Positions 26,635-36,265 of a stretch of 64,000 nucleotides of DNA are shown one piece after another. The stretch is from Alteromonas sp. M12 (GTDB taxonomy: Bacteria > Pseudomonadota > Gammaproteobacteria > Enterobacterales > Alteromonadaceae): assembly GCF_037478005.1 (NCBI RefSeq), contig NZ_CP144164.1:868001-932000 (forward strand), in the 5' to 3' direction. The stretch's first letter is position 1. Every line of letters begins with the position of its first letter. Made by a program: the position numbers and the translations under genes. The notes under the pieces are model-generated. The model made no database searches, was not told the DNA's origin, and saw only the letters and a list, made by a program, of their open reading frames with translations.

Positions 26635-27756
26635 ATGATTATACGGATATGTTTATTAACGCTTTACGGGTTTTGTTCTGCGGTTTTGGCCGCCGAACAA
26701 AACCTGTTAGATAGTGCTGAACAAGCAATTCTTTATGTTGTTGGTGATGATGTTCAGAAGCAACCGTATGAGGAGCTCGATTTACAGGCATTAGAAGACG
26801 CTGCCGACATACTCAGCAGAACAATTGAGTATTATGATTTGCCACTGGAACGAAACCTTTTTGTTCATCAGGTTTTCATTAAAGCTCTCACAATATTAAA
26901 CTTTGCAAGAATGGAATTGGACCAAAATGTTCATATTGAACAGTTAGAACGTGGTCTGAAAAAAGTGGACGAACTGCTTGAACACAATCCTAATATCTCG
27001 GATTTTGGAGATTTGCTGTTTGAGTCTGGTCACATTGCACGATTTCTATTAGAAGCTCCCCGTTTAGGTTATCAGTATTGGCATTTGTGTGCTAAACACG
27101 CCCATGCTGGCTGCATGAATATTCTTGCTTTTAACTACTTTTCCGGCGGTTACGGAATTCGGCAGGACATAGAAAAGTCATACTATTGGCATAATCAAAC
27201 CTATCTAACTGGGACTCGCTTTCATTGTGCAGGTGTTTATTCTGCAAGGATAGCCAGAGAGATATTATTTTTATTTCCAGAAGTAAGTGACGACAAAAAG
27301 TGGCAGGATTGGAGTCCTGAAATTGACGAGTTGATTCGACAGTTAGAAGAGAATGACGAAGCTAATATTGCAAATATGTGTGGCAAAGGTCAGAGTCTTT
27401 TAAAACAGTATCTATATGAGTTAACGGATAATAATAAACCCAATGTTGCATTGCTAGAGCACGCGAAAAACATAATTAAATCAGCTCAAACAAGTGAAAA
27501 TGAAGGTGAACTGATTGAATCATTTGAAATCATTGGACGGGCAGATTTTTTTGATAAATCTCTAAATTTGCTTCAAAAAATTGAAGATCCTTTCGCTAAA
27601 TGCAATATTGCTTTTAACCATACTCTGTATTCACAAGCACTAAAAGCAACACAACATTCTGACGCTGTTTTTTCCATAATGTCTGCACTGGATTCGGAAA
27701 TTTGCAAGCAAAATATTACTAGCATTGAATTAATGCGAACTAAAGGTACTTGGTAA
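26635..27756 (+). CDS. Exported Sel1-like repeat protein of unknown function
   Basis: This 373-residue protein starts with a signal peptide (residues 1-19, ending V-L-A-A). The body is alpha-helical. Around residues 150-190 there is a Sel1-like repeat (A-x-A-G-C-M-N-I-L-A-F-N-Y-F-S-G-G-Y-G-I-R-Q-D with K-S-Y-Y-W). Several cysteines lie in the mature part (C-A-K-H, G-C-M, H-C-A-G, M-C-G-K, K-C-N, I-C-K), suggesting a disulfide-bonded periplasmic protein. I do not recognise a named family. It ends two bases before an alpha/beta hydrolase gene, so the two are probably translated from one message. Confidence 0.7.
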   Translation: MIIRICLLTLYGFCSAVLAAEQNLLDSAEQAILYVVGDDVQKQPYEELDLQALEDAADILSRTIEYYDLPLERNLFVHQVFIKALTILNFARMELDQNVHIEQLERGLKKVDELLEHNPNISDFGDLLFESGHIARFLLEAPRLGYQYWHLCAKHAHAGCMNILAFNYFSGGYGIRQDIEKSYYWHNQTYLTGTRFHCAGVYSARIAREILFLFPEVSDDKKWQDWSPEIDELIRQLEENDEANIANMCGKGQSLLKQYLYELTDNNKPNVALLEHAKNIIKSAQTSENEGELIESFEIIGRADFFDKSLNLLQKIEDPFAKCNIAFNHTLYSQALKATQHSDAVFSIMSALDSEICKQNITSIELMRTKGTW

Positions 27757-27758
27757 AG

Positions 27759-28397
27759 ATGGTGGTTTTGTTTGTTCACGGCATGGGGCGCACGCCAATA
27801 TCGGCAACTCCTATGTTATGGCGATTGCGTAGACATGGTCACTCGGTTGATGTGGTGGGCTATTTTACTGGCACTGAAACTTTCACTGAGATTGTAAATA
27901 GGGTCAGTTTAAAAATTCAAGAAGTGGCGGAGAAAGGAGAATATATCTTAATTGGGCATTCTCTGGGTGGTTTAATGCTAAGAGCAGCGTTACAAAACAT
28001 GCCGCTAACCGTCAAATTGCCTAAACATTTATTTCTGTTAGGCTCGCCGGTGACGCCAGCACGATTAGCTCAAAAGAGTCAGCATGAACTGGGATTTCAA
28101 TTAGTCTCTGGGGATTGTGGCCAACTATTGGCTAGCCCAACGAGGTTGTCAAAAATTAATATGCCTGATGTGCCTACAACGGCCATTGTTGGTACCCGCA
28201 GTTTTCCACTGACCAAAAAGTATTTTCTTGACGAAGAAAATGACGGCGTAGTATCGGTAAGTGAATGTGCCCACCAAGATATTCATGAAGTCATTAAAGT
28301 TGCTGTAGTGCATACCTTTTTGCCCAGCAGTCGAAAAGTCAGCAGGATTATTTTGGATAAAATAAATTCGATTCAATCCAGTTTATTAGCCTTGTAG
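27759..28397 (+). CDS. Alpha/beta hydrolase (lipase/esterase-like)
   Basis: This 212-residue cytoplasmic hydrolase shows V-L-F-V-H-G-M-G-R-T (oxyanion region), the nucleophile elbow G-H-S-L-G-G (Ser near residue 70), a likely acid in D-E-E-N-D-G-V-V-S-V, and a C-terminal histidine in V-V-H-T-F-L. The pattern is that of small lipase/PGAP1-like hydrolases. The ATG at 27759 directly follows the stop of the Sel1-like gene; a TTG nine bases earlier is less likely. Substrate unknown. The gene ends at the edge of the REP-like array. Confidence 0.8.
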   Translation: MVVLFVHGMGRTPISATPMLWRLRRHGHSVDVVGYFTGTETFTEIVNRVSLKIQEVAEKGEYILIGHSLGGLMLRAALQNMPLTVKLPKHLFLLGSPVTPARLAQKSQHELGFQLVSGDCGQLLASPTRLSKINMPDVPTTAIVGTRSFPLTKKYFLDEENDGVVSVSECAHQDIHEVIKVAVVHTFLPSSRKVSRIILDKINSIQSSLLAL

Positions 28398-29257
28398 CAT
28401 GGTCTTTAGGCCATGGCATTGGTTGGCTTTTCGCGGGGCTAAAGCACCCACCTACAGGTCATGGAACCCCGAATCCAGAAGGAGATGTAGCATGGTCTTC
28501 AGGCCATGGCATTTGTTGGCTTTTCGCGGGGCTAAAGCACCCGCCTACAGGCCATGGCATTGGTTGAGCTTTTCGCGGGGCTAAAGCACCCGCCTACAGG
28601 TCTGGGTATCCTGAATCCAAAGTAGCATGGTCTTCAGGCCATGGCATTGGTTGAGCTTTTCGCGGGGCTAAAGCATCCACCTACAGGCCATGGTATCCTG
28701 AATCCAAAGTAGCATGGTCTTTAGGCCATGGCATTGGTTGGCTTTTCGCGGGGCTAAAGCACCCGCCTACAGGTCTGGGTATCCTGAATCCAAAGTAGCA
28801 TGGTCTTCAGGCCATGGCATTGGTTGAGCTTTTCGCGGGGCTAAAGCACCCGCCTACAGGTAATGGCATCCTGAATCCAAAGTAGCATGGTCTTTAGGCC
28901 ATGGCATTTGTTGGCTTTTCGCGGCGCTAAAGCACCCGCCTACAGGCGTTGGCATCCCGAATCCAAAAGGAGATGTAGCATGGTCTTCAGGCCATGGCAT
29001 TGGTTTGCTTTTCGCGGCGCTAAAGCACCCGCCTACAGGTCTGGGTATCCTGAATCCAAAGTAGCATGGTCTTTAGGCCATGGCATTGGTTTGCTTTTCG
29101 CGGCGCTAAAGCACCCGCCTACAGGTCTGGGCATCCTGAATCCAAAGTAGCATGGTCTTTAGGCCATGGCATTGGTTGGCTTTTCACGGGGCTAAAGCAT
29201 CCGCCTACAGGCCATGGCATTGGTTGGCTTTTCGGGGCTAAATCATCCTGCTACACC
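28394..29257 (+). repeat. Tandem array of paired REP-like palindromes (BIME/REPIN-like)
   Basis: Nine units begin with GTAGCATGGTCTT at 28394, 28487, 28622, 28709, 28795, 28882, 28975, 29061 and 29147. The spacing is 86-93 bp, apart from one composite unit of 135 bp. Each unit pairs element A (GTAG plus palindrome CATGGtCTTTAGgCCATG) with element B on the opposite strand (GTAG plus GCGGGtGCTTTAGCcCCGC), about 60 bp apart. Element B occurs 11 times. GTAG followed by an imperfect palindrome is the signature of REP sequences mobilised by RAYT transposases. The short open frames inside are by-products of the repeat. Confidence 0.88.
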
Positions 29258-29273
29258 AAGAGTGAACACAAAC

Positions 29274-29300
29274 AAAAAAGCCGCTATTAAGCGGCTTTTT
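29274..29300. terminator. Bidirectional terminator downstream of rpoD
   Basis: The stem AAAAAGCCGC / GCGGCTTTTT with a 6-nt loop has an A-run and a T-run on its two sides. It lies 25 nt past the rpoD stop codon and also faces the REP-like array. Confidence 0.88.
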
Positions 29301-29324
29301 AAAGGTTTGTATCTATGCAACCAA

Positions 29325-31154
29325 TTACTCGTCCAAGAAGCTGCGTAATTGTTCAGAGCGGCTTGGGTGACGTAATTTACGTAATGCCTTAGCTTCGATC
29401 TGACGAATACGTTCACGGGTAACGTCAAACTGCTTACCTACTTCTTCCAAAGTGTGGTCAGTGTTCATATCGATACCAAAACGCATACGTAATACTTTTG
29501 CTTCTCTAGCGGTTAGCCCTGCAAGTACTTCTTGAGTCGCGTCTTTAAGACTGCCGCCAGTGGCAGAGTCGAGAGGCTGTACAATAGTACTATCTTCAAT
29601 AAAGTCACCTAAGTGCGAATCTTCATCATCACCGATAGGCGTTTCCATGGAGATTGGCTCTTTAGCAATTTTAAGTACCTTACGAATTTTGTCTTCAGGC
29701 ATGATCATGCGTTCTGACAACTCTTCAGGTGTTGGCTCTCTACCCATTTCTTGTAGCATTTGACGAGAAATACGATTCAATTTATTGATCGTTTCAATCA
29801 TATGTACCGGAATACGAATAGTTCTAGCTTGGTCAGCAATTGAACGTGTAATTGCTTGTCGAATCCACCATGTCGCATAAGTTGAGAACTTATAACCACG
29901 ACGGTATTCAAACTTATCAACCGCTTTCATCAAACCAATATTACCTTCTTGGATAAGATCCAAGAATTGTAGTCCACGGTTTGTGTACTTTTTAGCAATG
30001 GAGATAACCAAACGTAAGTTAGCTTCAACCATTTCTTTCTTAGCTCTGCGAGCTTTCGCTTCGCCAATCGACATACGACGGTTGATGTCTTTGATATCAG
30101 CAATGATAAGCCCAGTTTCTTCTTCAACTTGGTTCATCTTGCTGATAGCGCGTTCTAATTCTTCTTTAACTTCAAGTAGTGCAGGAACGTAACTAGCACC
30201 ACTTTCAAGCACTGCTACCAACCAATCAGTGGTGGTTTCATTGCCTGCAAATGCCTTAATAAAGTCTTTCTTAGGCATTTTTGCGTTTACAACGCAGTGT
30301 TTCATTACAATTCGTTCTTGCACGCGCACTCTATTCATCATGCCGCGCATGTTTTTAACCATGCGATCGAATTGTTTTGGTATTAATCTAAACTCTTTAA
30401 AAACTTCACTTAGTTCATTAATTTGTTTTCTAGCGTCTTTGTGTGAACGGCCCTTGAGAGCGATTACATCGCGGGCTTTAATGTACTGCTTACGCAACTC
30501 ATCAAATTTTTCTCTAGCCAATTCAGGATCAGGACCAGTATCTTCTTCTTCCTCGTCCTCATCATCTTCGTCGTCATCTTCGTCATCCAGTTCTTCTTCA
30601 GATAACTCAGAACCAACGTGGGTTGCGGTAGGAGCAACATCGGTTTCATTAGGATCGACAAAACCAATGATAATGTCACTAAGACGAATTTCTTCAGCTT
30701 CGAATTGGTCCCATTGGTCAAGCAAATAAGTAATTGCCTCTGGGTATTCTGCAACTGAGCATTGAACTTGGTTAATGCCATCTTCAATTCGCTTGGCAAT
30801 TTCGATCTCGCCTTCACGGGTCAGAAGTTCAACCGTACCCATCTCACGCATGTACATACGGACAGGGTCAGTTGTGCGACCAATTTCACTCTCAACCGTA
30901 GCTAGCGCTTGAGCCGCTGCTTCAGCCACTTCTTCATCGGCTGTCGTTTCTTGCATTAACAATTCGTCAGAATCGGGAGCTGATTCGAATACCTGAATAC
31001 CCATATCATTGATCATTCGAATAATGTCTTCGATTTGATCAGAGTCGACAATGTCTTGGGGAAGGTGATCGTTTACTTCAGCAAAAGTTAAATAACCTTG
31101 CTCTTTTCCTTTTACAATAAGGAGTTTTATCTGAGACTGCTTGCTTTGCGCCAT
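29325..31154 (-). CDS. rpoD: RNA polymerase sigma factor RpoD (sigma-70)
   Basis: This 609-residue primary sigma factor has region 1.1 at the N-terminus, region 1.2 with [11 protein letters not shown], and a non-conserved segment with a strongly acidic run of D/E (about residues 185-210). Core regions 2.1-2.4 include [12 protein letters not shown]. Region 3 follows, then region 4 with the helix-turn-helix [20 protein letters not shown]. The start at 31154 gives [10 protein letters not shown] as in E. coli. It is the last gene of the rpsU-yqeY-dnaG-rpoD macromolecular-synthesis operon, with an internal promoter in the dnaG-rpoD gap. Confidence 0.97.
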   Translation of the reverse strand: MAQSKQSQIKLLIVKGKEQGYLTFAEVNDHLPQDIVDSDQIEDIIRMINDMGIQVFESAPDSDELLMQETTADEEVAEAAAQALATVESEIGRTTDPVRMYMREMGTVELLTREGEIEIAKRIEDGINQVQCSVAEYPEAITYLLDQWDQFEAEEIRLSDIIIGFVDPNETDVAPTATHVGSELSEEELDDEDDDEDDEDEEEEDTGPDPELAREKFDELRKQYIKARDVIALKGRSHKDARKQINELSEVFKEFRLIPKQFDRMVKNMRGMMNRVRVQERIVMKHCVVNAKMPKKDFIKAFAGNETTTDWLVAVLESGASYVPALLEVKEELERAISKMNQVEEETGLIIADIKDINRRMSIGEAKARRAKKEMVEANLRLVISIAKKYTNRGLQFLDLIQEGNIGLMKAVDKFEYRRGYKFSTYATWWIRQAITRSIADQARTIRIPVHMIETINKLNRISRQMLQEMGREPTPEELSERMIMPEDKIRKVLKIAKEPISMETPIGDDEDSHLGDFIEDSTIVQPLDSATGGSLKDATQEVLAGLTAREAKVLRMRFGIDMNTDHTLEEVGKQFDVTRERIRQIEAKALRKLRHPSRSEQLRSFLDE

Positions 31155-31261
31155 ATAACCTACGTTTCTCAAAATCAGTTGAAAGTGTACCTGGAACTGC
31201 CCAATCTAAATTGTCAAATCCAGATAAAATCTGCGTGCACCGAGGCGTTTGCGAATTAGCC

Positions 31262-31267
31262 AGTATA
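31262..31267 (-). promoter_or_regulatory. Extended -10 promoter candidate for rpoD
   Basis: On the minus strand TG-C-TATACT forms an extended -10 element about 110 nt before the rpoD start. No good -35 is present, as is common for extended -10 promoters. E. coli also has extra promoters feeding rpoD within this operon. Confidence 0.4.
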
Positions 31268-31360
31268 GCAGAAAACCCGTTAGTCAGGCCAGTTAATTAA
31301 GCCATTTTCCGGTATTTTATCGTTAAACCTCACAGTTTCTCTTATGTATGGGTGAATAGT

Positions 31361-31387
31361 TTTTATTCAAGTGCCATTTGAATAAAA
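31361..31387 (-). other. Hairpin between dnaG and rpoD
   Basis: A perfect 10-bp inverted repeat (TTTTATTCAA / TTGAATAAAA, 7-nt loop) lies 55 nt after the dnaG stop. It is AT-rich and lacks a T-run, so it could be a weak attenuator or an RNA-processing site. In E. coli the dnaG-rpoD junction is cut by RNase E. Confidence 0.4.
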
Positions 31388-31441
31388 CATGCGCATAAAC
31401 AGCGTGTTAAATATTTACCATAAGACAAGGTTGTACGATTT

Positions 31442-33226
31442 TCATTCGGCACTATAAGTCGCTTTTGTTTGGGTCAGCAATTTTACTTCTTGCATTTCTT
31501 CTTTGGTCATCGCTGAACCTTTGGCCATAAGTTGTTGATAGCGAGCTTTAAGCTGTTGTTCAATCAATCGATTAAAACTGTCGATGTAAAGCTTGTCTGG
31601 GCGTTTGTCGTCAGCGTCATGGTCAATTTGCAGTAGTTGTTGCAAAAACTTCGCTTCTGGATCACCTCTGAAGTGTTCCAATACATGGCCCGTATTGATC
31701 GCTGATTGAGACGCACAAAACGCCTGCATTTTTATCAACACATGCAAACCTTTTATAAAGTCAGGATTTAATGCAGCCGGTTGGATATCTGGGTGTTGTC
31801 TGGCTAAATTAGGGTGCAACAATAACAGCCGCAATAATTTTCTAACCGGCGACATGTTATTTTTATTGGGTAATTGGTAGTCGAGCTTTTGCGCTTTGCC
31901 TACTCGATTTGCTTGTTTAATATCTTCTAAAATATCGGCTTTGTAGCTGTCACCTTTGATCTTTTTACGTAACTCTTCTTTCAATAGAACCACAAGATTT
32001 TCAGCATTGATTTGCTCAATATATTCATTCGCGGCTTTGGTTAACGCAGCTTTTCCTTCGCTACTGCCGACGTTGAATTGTTGAATGAGGTTTTCAAAAA
32101 AGAATTGAGACAAAGGTACTGACTTCTCTCTTAAAAGCGTTTCGAATTGTTCTTTTCCGGTTTGTCGCACTAGGGTATCTGGATCTTCGCCATCGGGTAG
32201 AAACAAAAACTTCATTTCCACGCCATCTTTAAGCTGCGGCAGGGCATTTTCTAGAGCACGCCATGCTGCTTCACGACCGGCACGATCGCCGTCGTAGCAA
32301 CAAATTATCTCTGGCGCAGCGCGAAATAGCATTTGTATATGCTCTGGGGTCGTGGAGGTGCCCAATGAAGCTACTGCGTAGTCGATACCAAATTGCGCTA
32401 ACGCTACTACGTCCATGTAACCTTCAACAATCATTAAACGTTCAAGTTTTCGGTTAGCTTGCTTGGCTTGGTAAAAGCCGTATAACTCATGTCCTTTATG
32501 AAAAATGCGAGTTTCTGGCGAGTTTAAATACTTGGGGCCGCCATCTTCAAGTACGCGACCACCAAAGCCAATTACTCGGCCTCGTTTGTCGCGGATCGGG
32601 AACATGATCCTATCTCTGAAAAAGTCATAACGACGGCGATTATTATTTTCTGTGATCAATTTTAAATCAAGCAGTTGCTGTTGTTTTTCTGGCGTAGTGC
32701 CAAACTGTTTGTAAATTCCATCCCATTCAGGCGGAGCATAGCCTATGCCAAATGCTTTGACTATTTCACCACTAAGTCCACGTTGCTTTAAATACTCAAT
32801 CGGCTTGTTTTTTTGCTCGTGCTGCTTGAGTTGATGTTCAAAAAATCGAGAGGCTTGTTCCATCAATTGGTAATCATCAGCAATTTGCGCTTTTTGCTGT
32901 GGCGTGGGCCCGGGTTTGGCACCTTGCTCTCGCGGAACTTCTAAACTATGAAATCTGGCTAGCTCTTCTACTGCTTCTGGAAATTCTAGACGGTCGTATT
33001 CAATGATAAACGAAATCGCATTGCCATGAGCCCCACAACCAAAACAGTGATAAAACTGTTTGTCTTGGCTAACGGTAAATGAAGGACTTTTCTCACTATG
33101 GAAAGGACAGCATGCTTGGTAATTTTTACCTGCTTTTTTTAATTTAACGCGACTATCGACTAATTCGACTATATCAGTACGAGCAATCAGATCATCGATA
33201 AAATCTTTTGGAATTCGTCCAGCCAT
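31442..33226 (-). CDS. dnaG: DNA primase DnaG
   Basis: This 594-residue primase synthesises RNA primers for replication. The N-terminal zinc-binding domain has C-C-P-F-H-S-E-K-S-P and C-F-G-C-G-A. The RNA polymerase core has Y-L-K-Q-R-G-L-S and F-R-D-R-I-M-F-P-I-R-D. The TOPRIM part has V-E-G-Y-M-D-V and C-Y-D-G-D-R-A-G. A C-terminal DnaB-binding domain completes it. The length is close to E. coli (581). It lies between yqeY and rpoD in the conserved operon, with a hairpin upstream that could lower its expression relative to rpsU. Confidence 0.97.
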   Translation of the reverse strand: MAGRIPKDFIDDLIARTDIVELVDSRVKLKKAGKNYQACCPFHSEKSPSFTVSQDKQFYHCFGCGAHGNAISFIIEYDRLEFPEAVEELARFHSLEVPREQGAKPGPTPQQKAQIADDYQLMEQASRFFEHQLKQHEQKNKPIEYLKQRGLSGEIVKAFGIGYAPPEWDGIYKQFGTTPEKQQQLLDLKLITENNNRRRYDFFRDRIMFPIRDKRGRVIGFGGRVLEDGGPKYLNSPETRIFHKGHELYGFYQAKQANRKLERLMIVEGYMDVVALAQFGIDYAVASLGTSTTPEHIQMLFRAAPEIICCYDGDRAGREAAWRALENALPQLKDGVEMKFLFLPDGEDPDTLVRQTGKEQFETLLREKSVPLSQFFFENLIQQFNVGSSEGKAALTKAANEYIEQINAENLVVLLKEELRKKIKGDSYKADILEDIKQANRVGKAQKLDYQLPNKNNMSPVRKLLRLLLLHPNLARQHPDIQPAALNPDFIKGLHVLIKMQAFCASQSAINTGHVLEHFRGDPEAKFLQQLLQIDHDADDKRPDKLYIDSFNRLIEQQLKARYQQLMAKGSAMTKEEMQEVKLLTQTKATYSAE

Positions 33227-33296
33227 GAATAGGATTCAAACTTGTAAAAAAGGGGTTAAACAATCATTACTTTATCAGTAAGGGGCAGAAACAAAC

Positions 33297-33323
33297 AAGC
33301 CGCAATTTTGCAATTGCGGCTTG
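33297..33323 (-). terminator. Intra-operon (leaky) terminator between yqeY and dnaG
   Basis: A 12-bp stem (CAAGCCGCAATT / AATTGCGGCTTG) is followed on the minus strand by TTTGTTT. In E. coli a comparable attenuator between rpsU and dnaG limits dnaG expression. The interrupted T-tract fits partial termination. Confidence 0.7.
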
Positions 33324-33352
33324 GGAATAGTTTTGCGAGTGGCTTAAGGTAA

Positions 33353-33796
33353 TCAGGCAAGCTTAGCTTTAATTTGACCACTTAATTTGCCCATATCAGC
33401 ACGGCCTTGGACTTTTGGTTTTAACCAGCCCATAACCTTACCCATATCCTGCATCCCCGCAGCCTGAGTGTCTTGCATCGCTTGTTGAATCAAATCATCT
33501 AATTCCTGTTCCGTTAACGGTTGAGGCAAAAATGATTGAATAACTTCGATTTCTGCTTTTTCGGTATCCGCCAAATCTTGACGACCCGCATCTTCAAATT
33601 GGTTAGCAGCATCTTTACGCTGTTTTACCATCTTGGTTAGCAGTACAATAACATCAGTATCAGTTAACTCAATTCTCTCGTCTACTTCACGCTGCTTAAC
33701 CGCTGCAAGTGCCATACGTATTGTGCCAAGACGAAGTTTGTCTTTAGCGCGCATTGCATCTTTCATTGCTTGATTTAGTTGTTCAAGAAGGGTCAT
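33353..33796 (-). CDS. yqeY: GatB/YqeY domain protein
   Basis: This 147-residue cytoplasmic protein of the YqeY family resembles the tRNA-binding C-terminal domain of GatB. It starts L-L-E-Q-L-N-Q-A-M-K-D-A-M-R-A-K-D-K, then has L-R-M-A-L/I-R-M-A-L-A-A-V-K-Q and ends M-G-K-V-M-G-W-L-K-P-K-V-Q-G-R-A-D-M-G. Its role is not settled; an influence on aminoacyl-tRNA metabolism has been suggested for the family. It lies between rpsU and dnaG, a frequent placement in gammaproteobacteria. Confidence 0.93.
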   Translation of the reverse strand: MTLLEQLNQAMKDAMRAKDKLRLGTIRMALAAVKQREVDERIELTDTDVIVLLTKMVKQRKDAANQFEDAGRQDLADTEKAEIEVIQSFLPQPLTEQELDDLIQQAMQDTQAAGMQDMGKVMGWLKPKVQGRADMGKLSGQIKAKLA

Positions 33797-33836
33797 CTGA
33801 AAACTCTAAAACGTAAAACTATTTAGACAGCTTGGC

Positions 33837-33886
33837 GCTTGAAACTAGGTATTTAAAAAAATTCAAATACCCTTTAAATTTCAAGC
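33837..33886 (-). other. Nested hairpin between rpsU and yqeY
   Basis: Outer arms GCTTGAAA / TTTCAAGC (33837-33844 and 33879-33886) enclose inner arms GGTATTT / AAATACC, whose loop contains a run of seven A (T on the coding RNA strand as U). This makes a long AU-rich structure just after rpsU. It is probably an mRNA-processing or stabilising element for the abundant rpsU message. Confidence 0.45.
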
Positions 33887-33901
33887 AACAGAAGCGAGAT
33901 A

Positions 33902-34117
33902 TTAGTATAACTTGATGCGACGTGCGTTTTCGCGAGCTAACTTTTTCAAGTGACGCTTTTTAGCAGCTGCTTTCTTACGCTTACGTTCCCAAGTCGGCTT
34001 TTCAAAAAATTCGCGACGACGAACTTCTGAAAGAACACCTGCTTTTTCACATGAACGCTTGAAACGACGCAGTGCTACGTCAAATGGTTCGTTCTCTCTT
34101 ACTTTAACGATTGGCAT
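33902..34117 (-). CDS. rpsU: 30S ribosomal protein S21
   Basis: The 71-residue sequence is the near-invariant S21: [19 protein letters not shown] at the start and a strongly basic C-terminus with [14 protein letters not shown]. It binds the 30S subunit near the anti-Shine-Dalgarno region. It is first in the operon and has a strong sigma-70 promoter; GAGGTGAG precedes the ATG. Confidence 0.98.
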   Translation of the reverse strand: MPIVKVRENEPFDVALRRFKRSCEKAGVLSEVRRREFFEKPTWERKRKKAAAKKRHLKKLARENARRIKLY

Positions 34118-34191
34118 TAAAATCTCACCTCAAAATATTAAATCTGGTTACCAGCCCAAAAAATAGCCGGTGCGGTCAAAAATGGTGCGGA

Positions 34192-34220
34192 ATTTTAATC
34201 ATTCGCTGAGCGCTTGTAAA
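34192..34220 (-). promoter_or_regulatory. Sigma-70 promoter of rpsU operon
   Basis: On the minus strand TTTACA (34215-34220), a 17-nt spacer and TAAAAT (34192-34197, read on the minus strand) form a near-consensus promoter about 75-100 nt before rpsU. Confidence 0.75.
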
Positions 34221-34351
34221 GGGAAGATTGAATATTATTTTACTTTTGCAGTAAGTTTTTTGCTTTTTATTGTTTAAATTAGCAGAACTATAGCGTCTTC
34301 GGTGGTGCAAAGGTAAACTTCGAGCAATTTTGATGCAGAGTATAATTGAAT

Positions 34352-35365
34352 ATGCGAATTTTAGGAATTGAAACTTCCTGTGATGAAACTGGCGTGGCCA
34401 TATTGGATGATCAGTTAGGGCTACTTTCCCATGAATTATATAGCCAGGTAAAGCTGCACGCTGATTATGGTGGTGTTGTGCCAGAGTTGGCATCTCGGGA
34501 CCACATAAGGAAAATCGTTCCATTAATTAAAAAGGCGTTGTTGGATGCAAATACGACAGCGCAGCAGATTGATGGTATTGCTTATACTCAAGGCCCTGGA
34601 TTAATTGGTGCTTTGCTAGTTGGGGCATCTGTTGGCAGAAGTTTAGCCTTTGCTTGGGACGTACCGGCTGTTGGAGTCCATCATATGGAAGGCCATTTGT
34701 TGGCACCTATGCTTGATGATCCCAAACCGGAGTTTCCGTTTGTTGCTTTGTTGGTGTCTGGCGGACACACAATGATGGTCAAAGTTGAGGGTATTGGGCA
34801 ATACGAAGTCTTGGGAGAATCAGTGGACGATGCTGCAGGTGAAGCATTTGATAAAACCGCAAAAATGATGGGGCTCGATTACCCCGGAGGTCCTTTGTTG
34901 GCTAAGTTGGCTGAAAGCGGTACACCGGGACGATTCCAATTCCCGCGACCCATGACCTCTAAACCAGGGTTGGATTTTAGCTTTAGCGGCTTAAAAACTG
35001 CAGCCGCCAACACGATTCGTTCAGAAACCTTAGATGCGCAAACTAAAGCCGATATCGCCTATGCATTCCAAGAAGCAGTAGTGGATACCCTAGCAATTAA
35101 ATGTAGACGAGCACTCAAGCAAACAAAATTAAAGCGCTTAGTGATTGCCGGCGGAGTTAGTGCCAACACTATGCTCAGAGAACAACTCGAAGGGATGATG
35201 AAAAAGATTAACGGTAAGGTGTATTACCCGCGCTTAGAATTTTGCACAGATAATGGCGCTATGATTGCTTACGCCGGTTTACAACGTCTTAAGGCCGGTC
35301 AAGTAGAATCGCTCAATAGTAAAGCCAAACCTCGCTGGTCTTTAGATACGTTGCCTGCAATATAA
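34352..35365 (+). CDS. tsaD: tRNA N6-adenosine threonylcarbamoyltransferase TsaD
   Basis: This 337-residue enzyme transfers the threonylcarbamoyl group to A37 of ANN-decoding tRNAs with TsaB and TsaE. It has the ASKHA-fold start [13 protein letters not shown], the metal-binding motif [25 protein letters not shown] and the C-terminal [12 protein letters not shown]. The ATG at 34352 is the family start; a TTG six bases upstream is not needed. It is divergent from rpsU, the conserved gammaproteobacterial arrangement. Confidence 0.97.
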   Translation: MRILGIETSCDETGVAILDDQLGLLSHELYSQVKLHADYGGVVPELASRDHIRKIVPLIKKALLDANTTAQQIDGIAYTQGPGLIGALLVGASVGRSLAFAWDVPAVGVHHMEGHLLAPMLDDPKPEFPFVALLVSGGHTMMVKVEGIGQYEVLGESVDDAAGEAFDKTAKMMGLDYPGGPLLAKLAESGTPGRFQFPRPMTSKPGLDFSFSGLKTAAANTIRSETLDAQTKADIAYAFQEAVVDTLAIKCRRALKQTKLKRLVIAGGVSANTMLREQLEGMMKKINGKVYYPRLEFCTDNGAMIAYAGLQRLKAGQVESLNSKAKPRWSLDTLPAI

Positions 35366-35509
35366 CTTTATATTCAGTTTTTTTGGGAAAATATTGTAAT
35401 TTGTTTTTGTACAATTCTACTGATGTTCTTAACCTAAGACTAAATGCTCATTTAGATGAGGGTTGGATTGCTAAGAGTTTATAGAAAAAAATAAGGTAGT
35501 TAAATTTCC

Positions 35510-35538
35510 AAAAGCCATCTTTATTTAGATGGCTTTTT
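35510..35538. terminator. Bidirectional terminator between tsaD and plsY
   Basis: An 11-bp stem (AAAAGCCATCT / AGATGGCTTTT) with a 6-nt loop lies between convergent genes. It overlaps the plsY stop codon and its last codons. Confidence 0.82.
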
Positions 35539-36141
35539 AAATCCCCGCGCTTTGCCCTTTTCCCATATCTTGCTTTCTTGGCCACGAAATAAACGTATTA
35601 GGTTATCTTTGTGACGCAAGATAATAAGTACTGCAAGCATGCTAACGGGCAAGGTATATTCAGGTTTTACGAAGTAGGTAATAATTGGCGATAACGCCAC
35701 TGCTGATATGGCGGCTAACGAAGAGTATCCAGTGGCGAATACCACCAAACCCCAACACGCTATTAGAGCGCCGGCTAATTCTACGCCAATGGGTAACATT
35801 GCGCCAAATGCAGTAGCCACTGCTTTTCCGCCTTTGAAGCTGAAAAATAATGGGAAAATGTGCCCTAAGCATGCTGCTATAGCCACAAACCCAAGGATTA
35901 AAGGTGAGAATCCGAGGTAATAGCTAAACCAAACTGGAATTGTTCCTTTTAAAACATCAAACAACAGCACCAAAATTGCGGGTAGTCTGCCGCCTAAACG
36001 TAAAATATTGGTCGCGCCAGGGTTGCCTGAGCCGTGCAATCTAGGATTAGGTAAATAAAACAAGCTACTTACCAGCATTGCACTGGATATAGATCCGGCT
36101 AAATAGGCTGAAGTGATCATCAATATTGTTAGTGCTGTCAT
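35521..36141 (-). CDS. plsY: Acyl-phosphate glycerol-3-phosphate acyltransferase PlsY
   Basis: This 206-residue inner-membrane enzyme makes lysophosphatidic acid from acyl phosphate. It has five or six membrane helices and the family motifs S-G-N-P-G-A-T-N, [20 protein letters not shown], and R-H-K-D-N-L-x-R-L. It is divergent from folB and shares its terminator with tsaD. The tsaD-plsY-folB order is usual in this group. Confidence 0.96.
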   Translation of the reverse strand: MTALTILMITSAYLAGSISSAMLVSSLFYLPNPRLHGSGNPGATNILRLGGRLPAILVLLFDVLKGTIPVWFSYYLGFSPLILGFVAIAACLGHIFPLFFSFKGGKAVATAFGAMLPIGVELAGALIACWGLVVFATGYSSLAAISAVALSPIITYFVKPEYTLPVSMLAVLIILRHKDNLIRLFRGQESKIWEKGKARGFKKPSK

Positions 36142-36265
36142 ATACTTGGTCTTCCTAACAAGTTAAACTCTCGAACCAGTAAACCGGATAAAGTGATTTT
36201 GCGTTAACTTCTCATATGCGCTGTCACTTTACTGCATTTAGATATTATAACTGCGCGGATCTGTC

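Noticed and set aside
28394..29257. Possible CRISPR array
   Set aside because: Units are 86-93 bp with nearly identical content throughout, so there are no unique spacers, and no cas genes are nearby.
28399..29290. Open frames rich in M-V-F-R-P-W-H and R-G-A-K-A-P
   Set aside because: They are translations of the REP-like repeat units, have no ribosome-binding sites and repeat with the array.
30229..30729. 166-residue serine-rich frame opposite rpoD
   Set aside because: It is the antisense of the acidic D/E run of RpoD, a common artefact.
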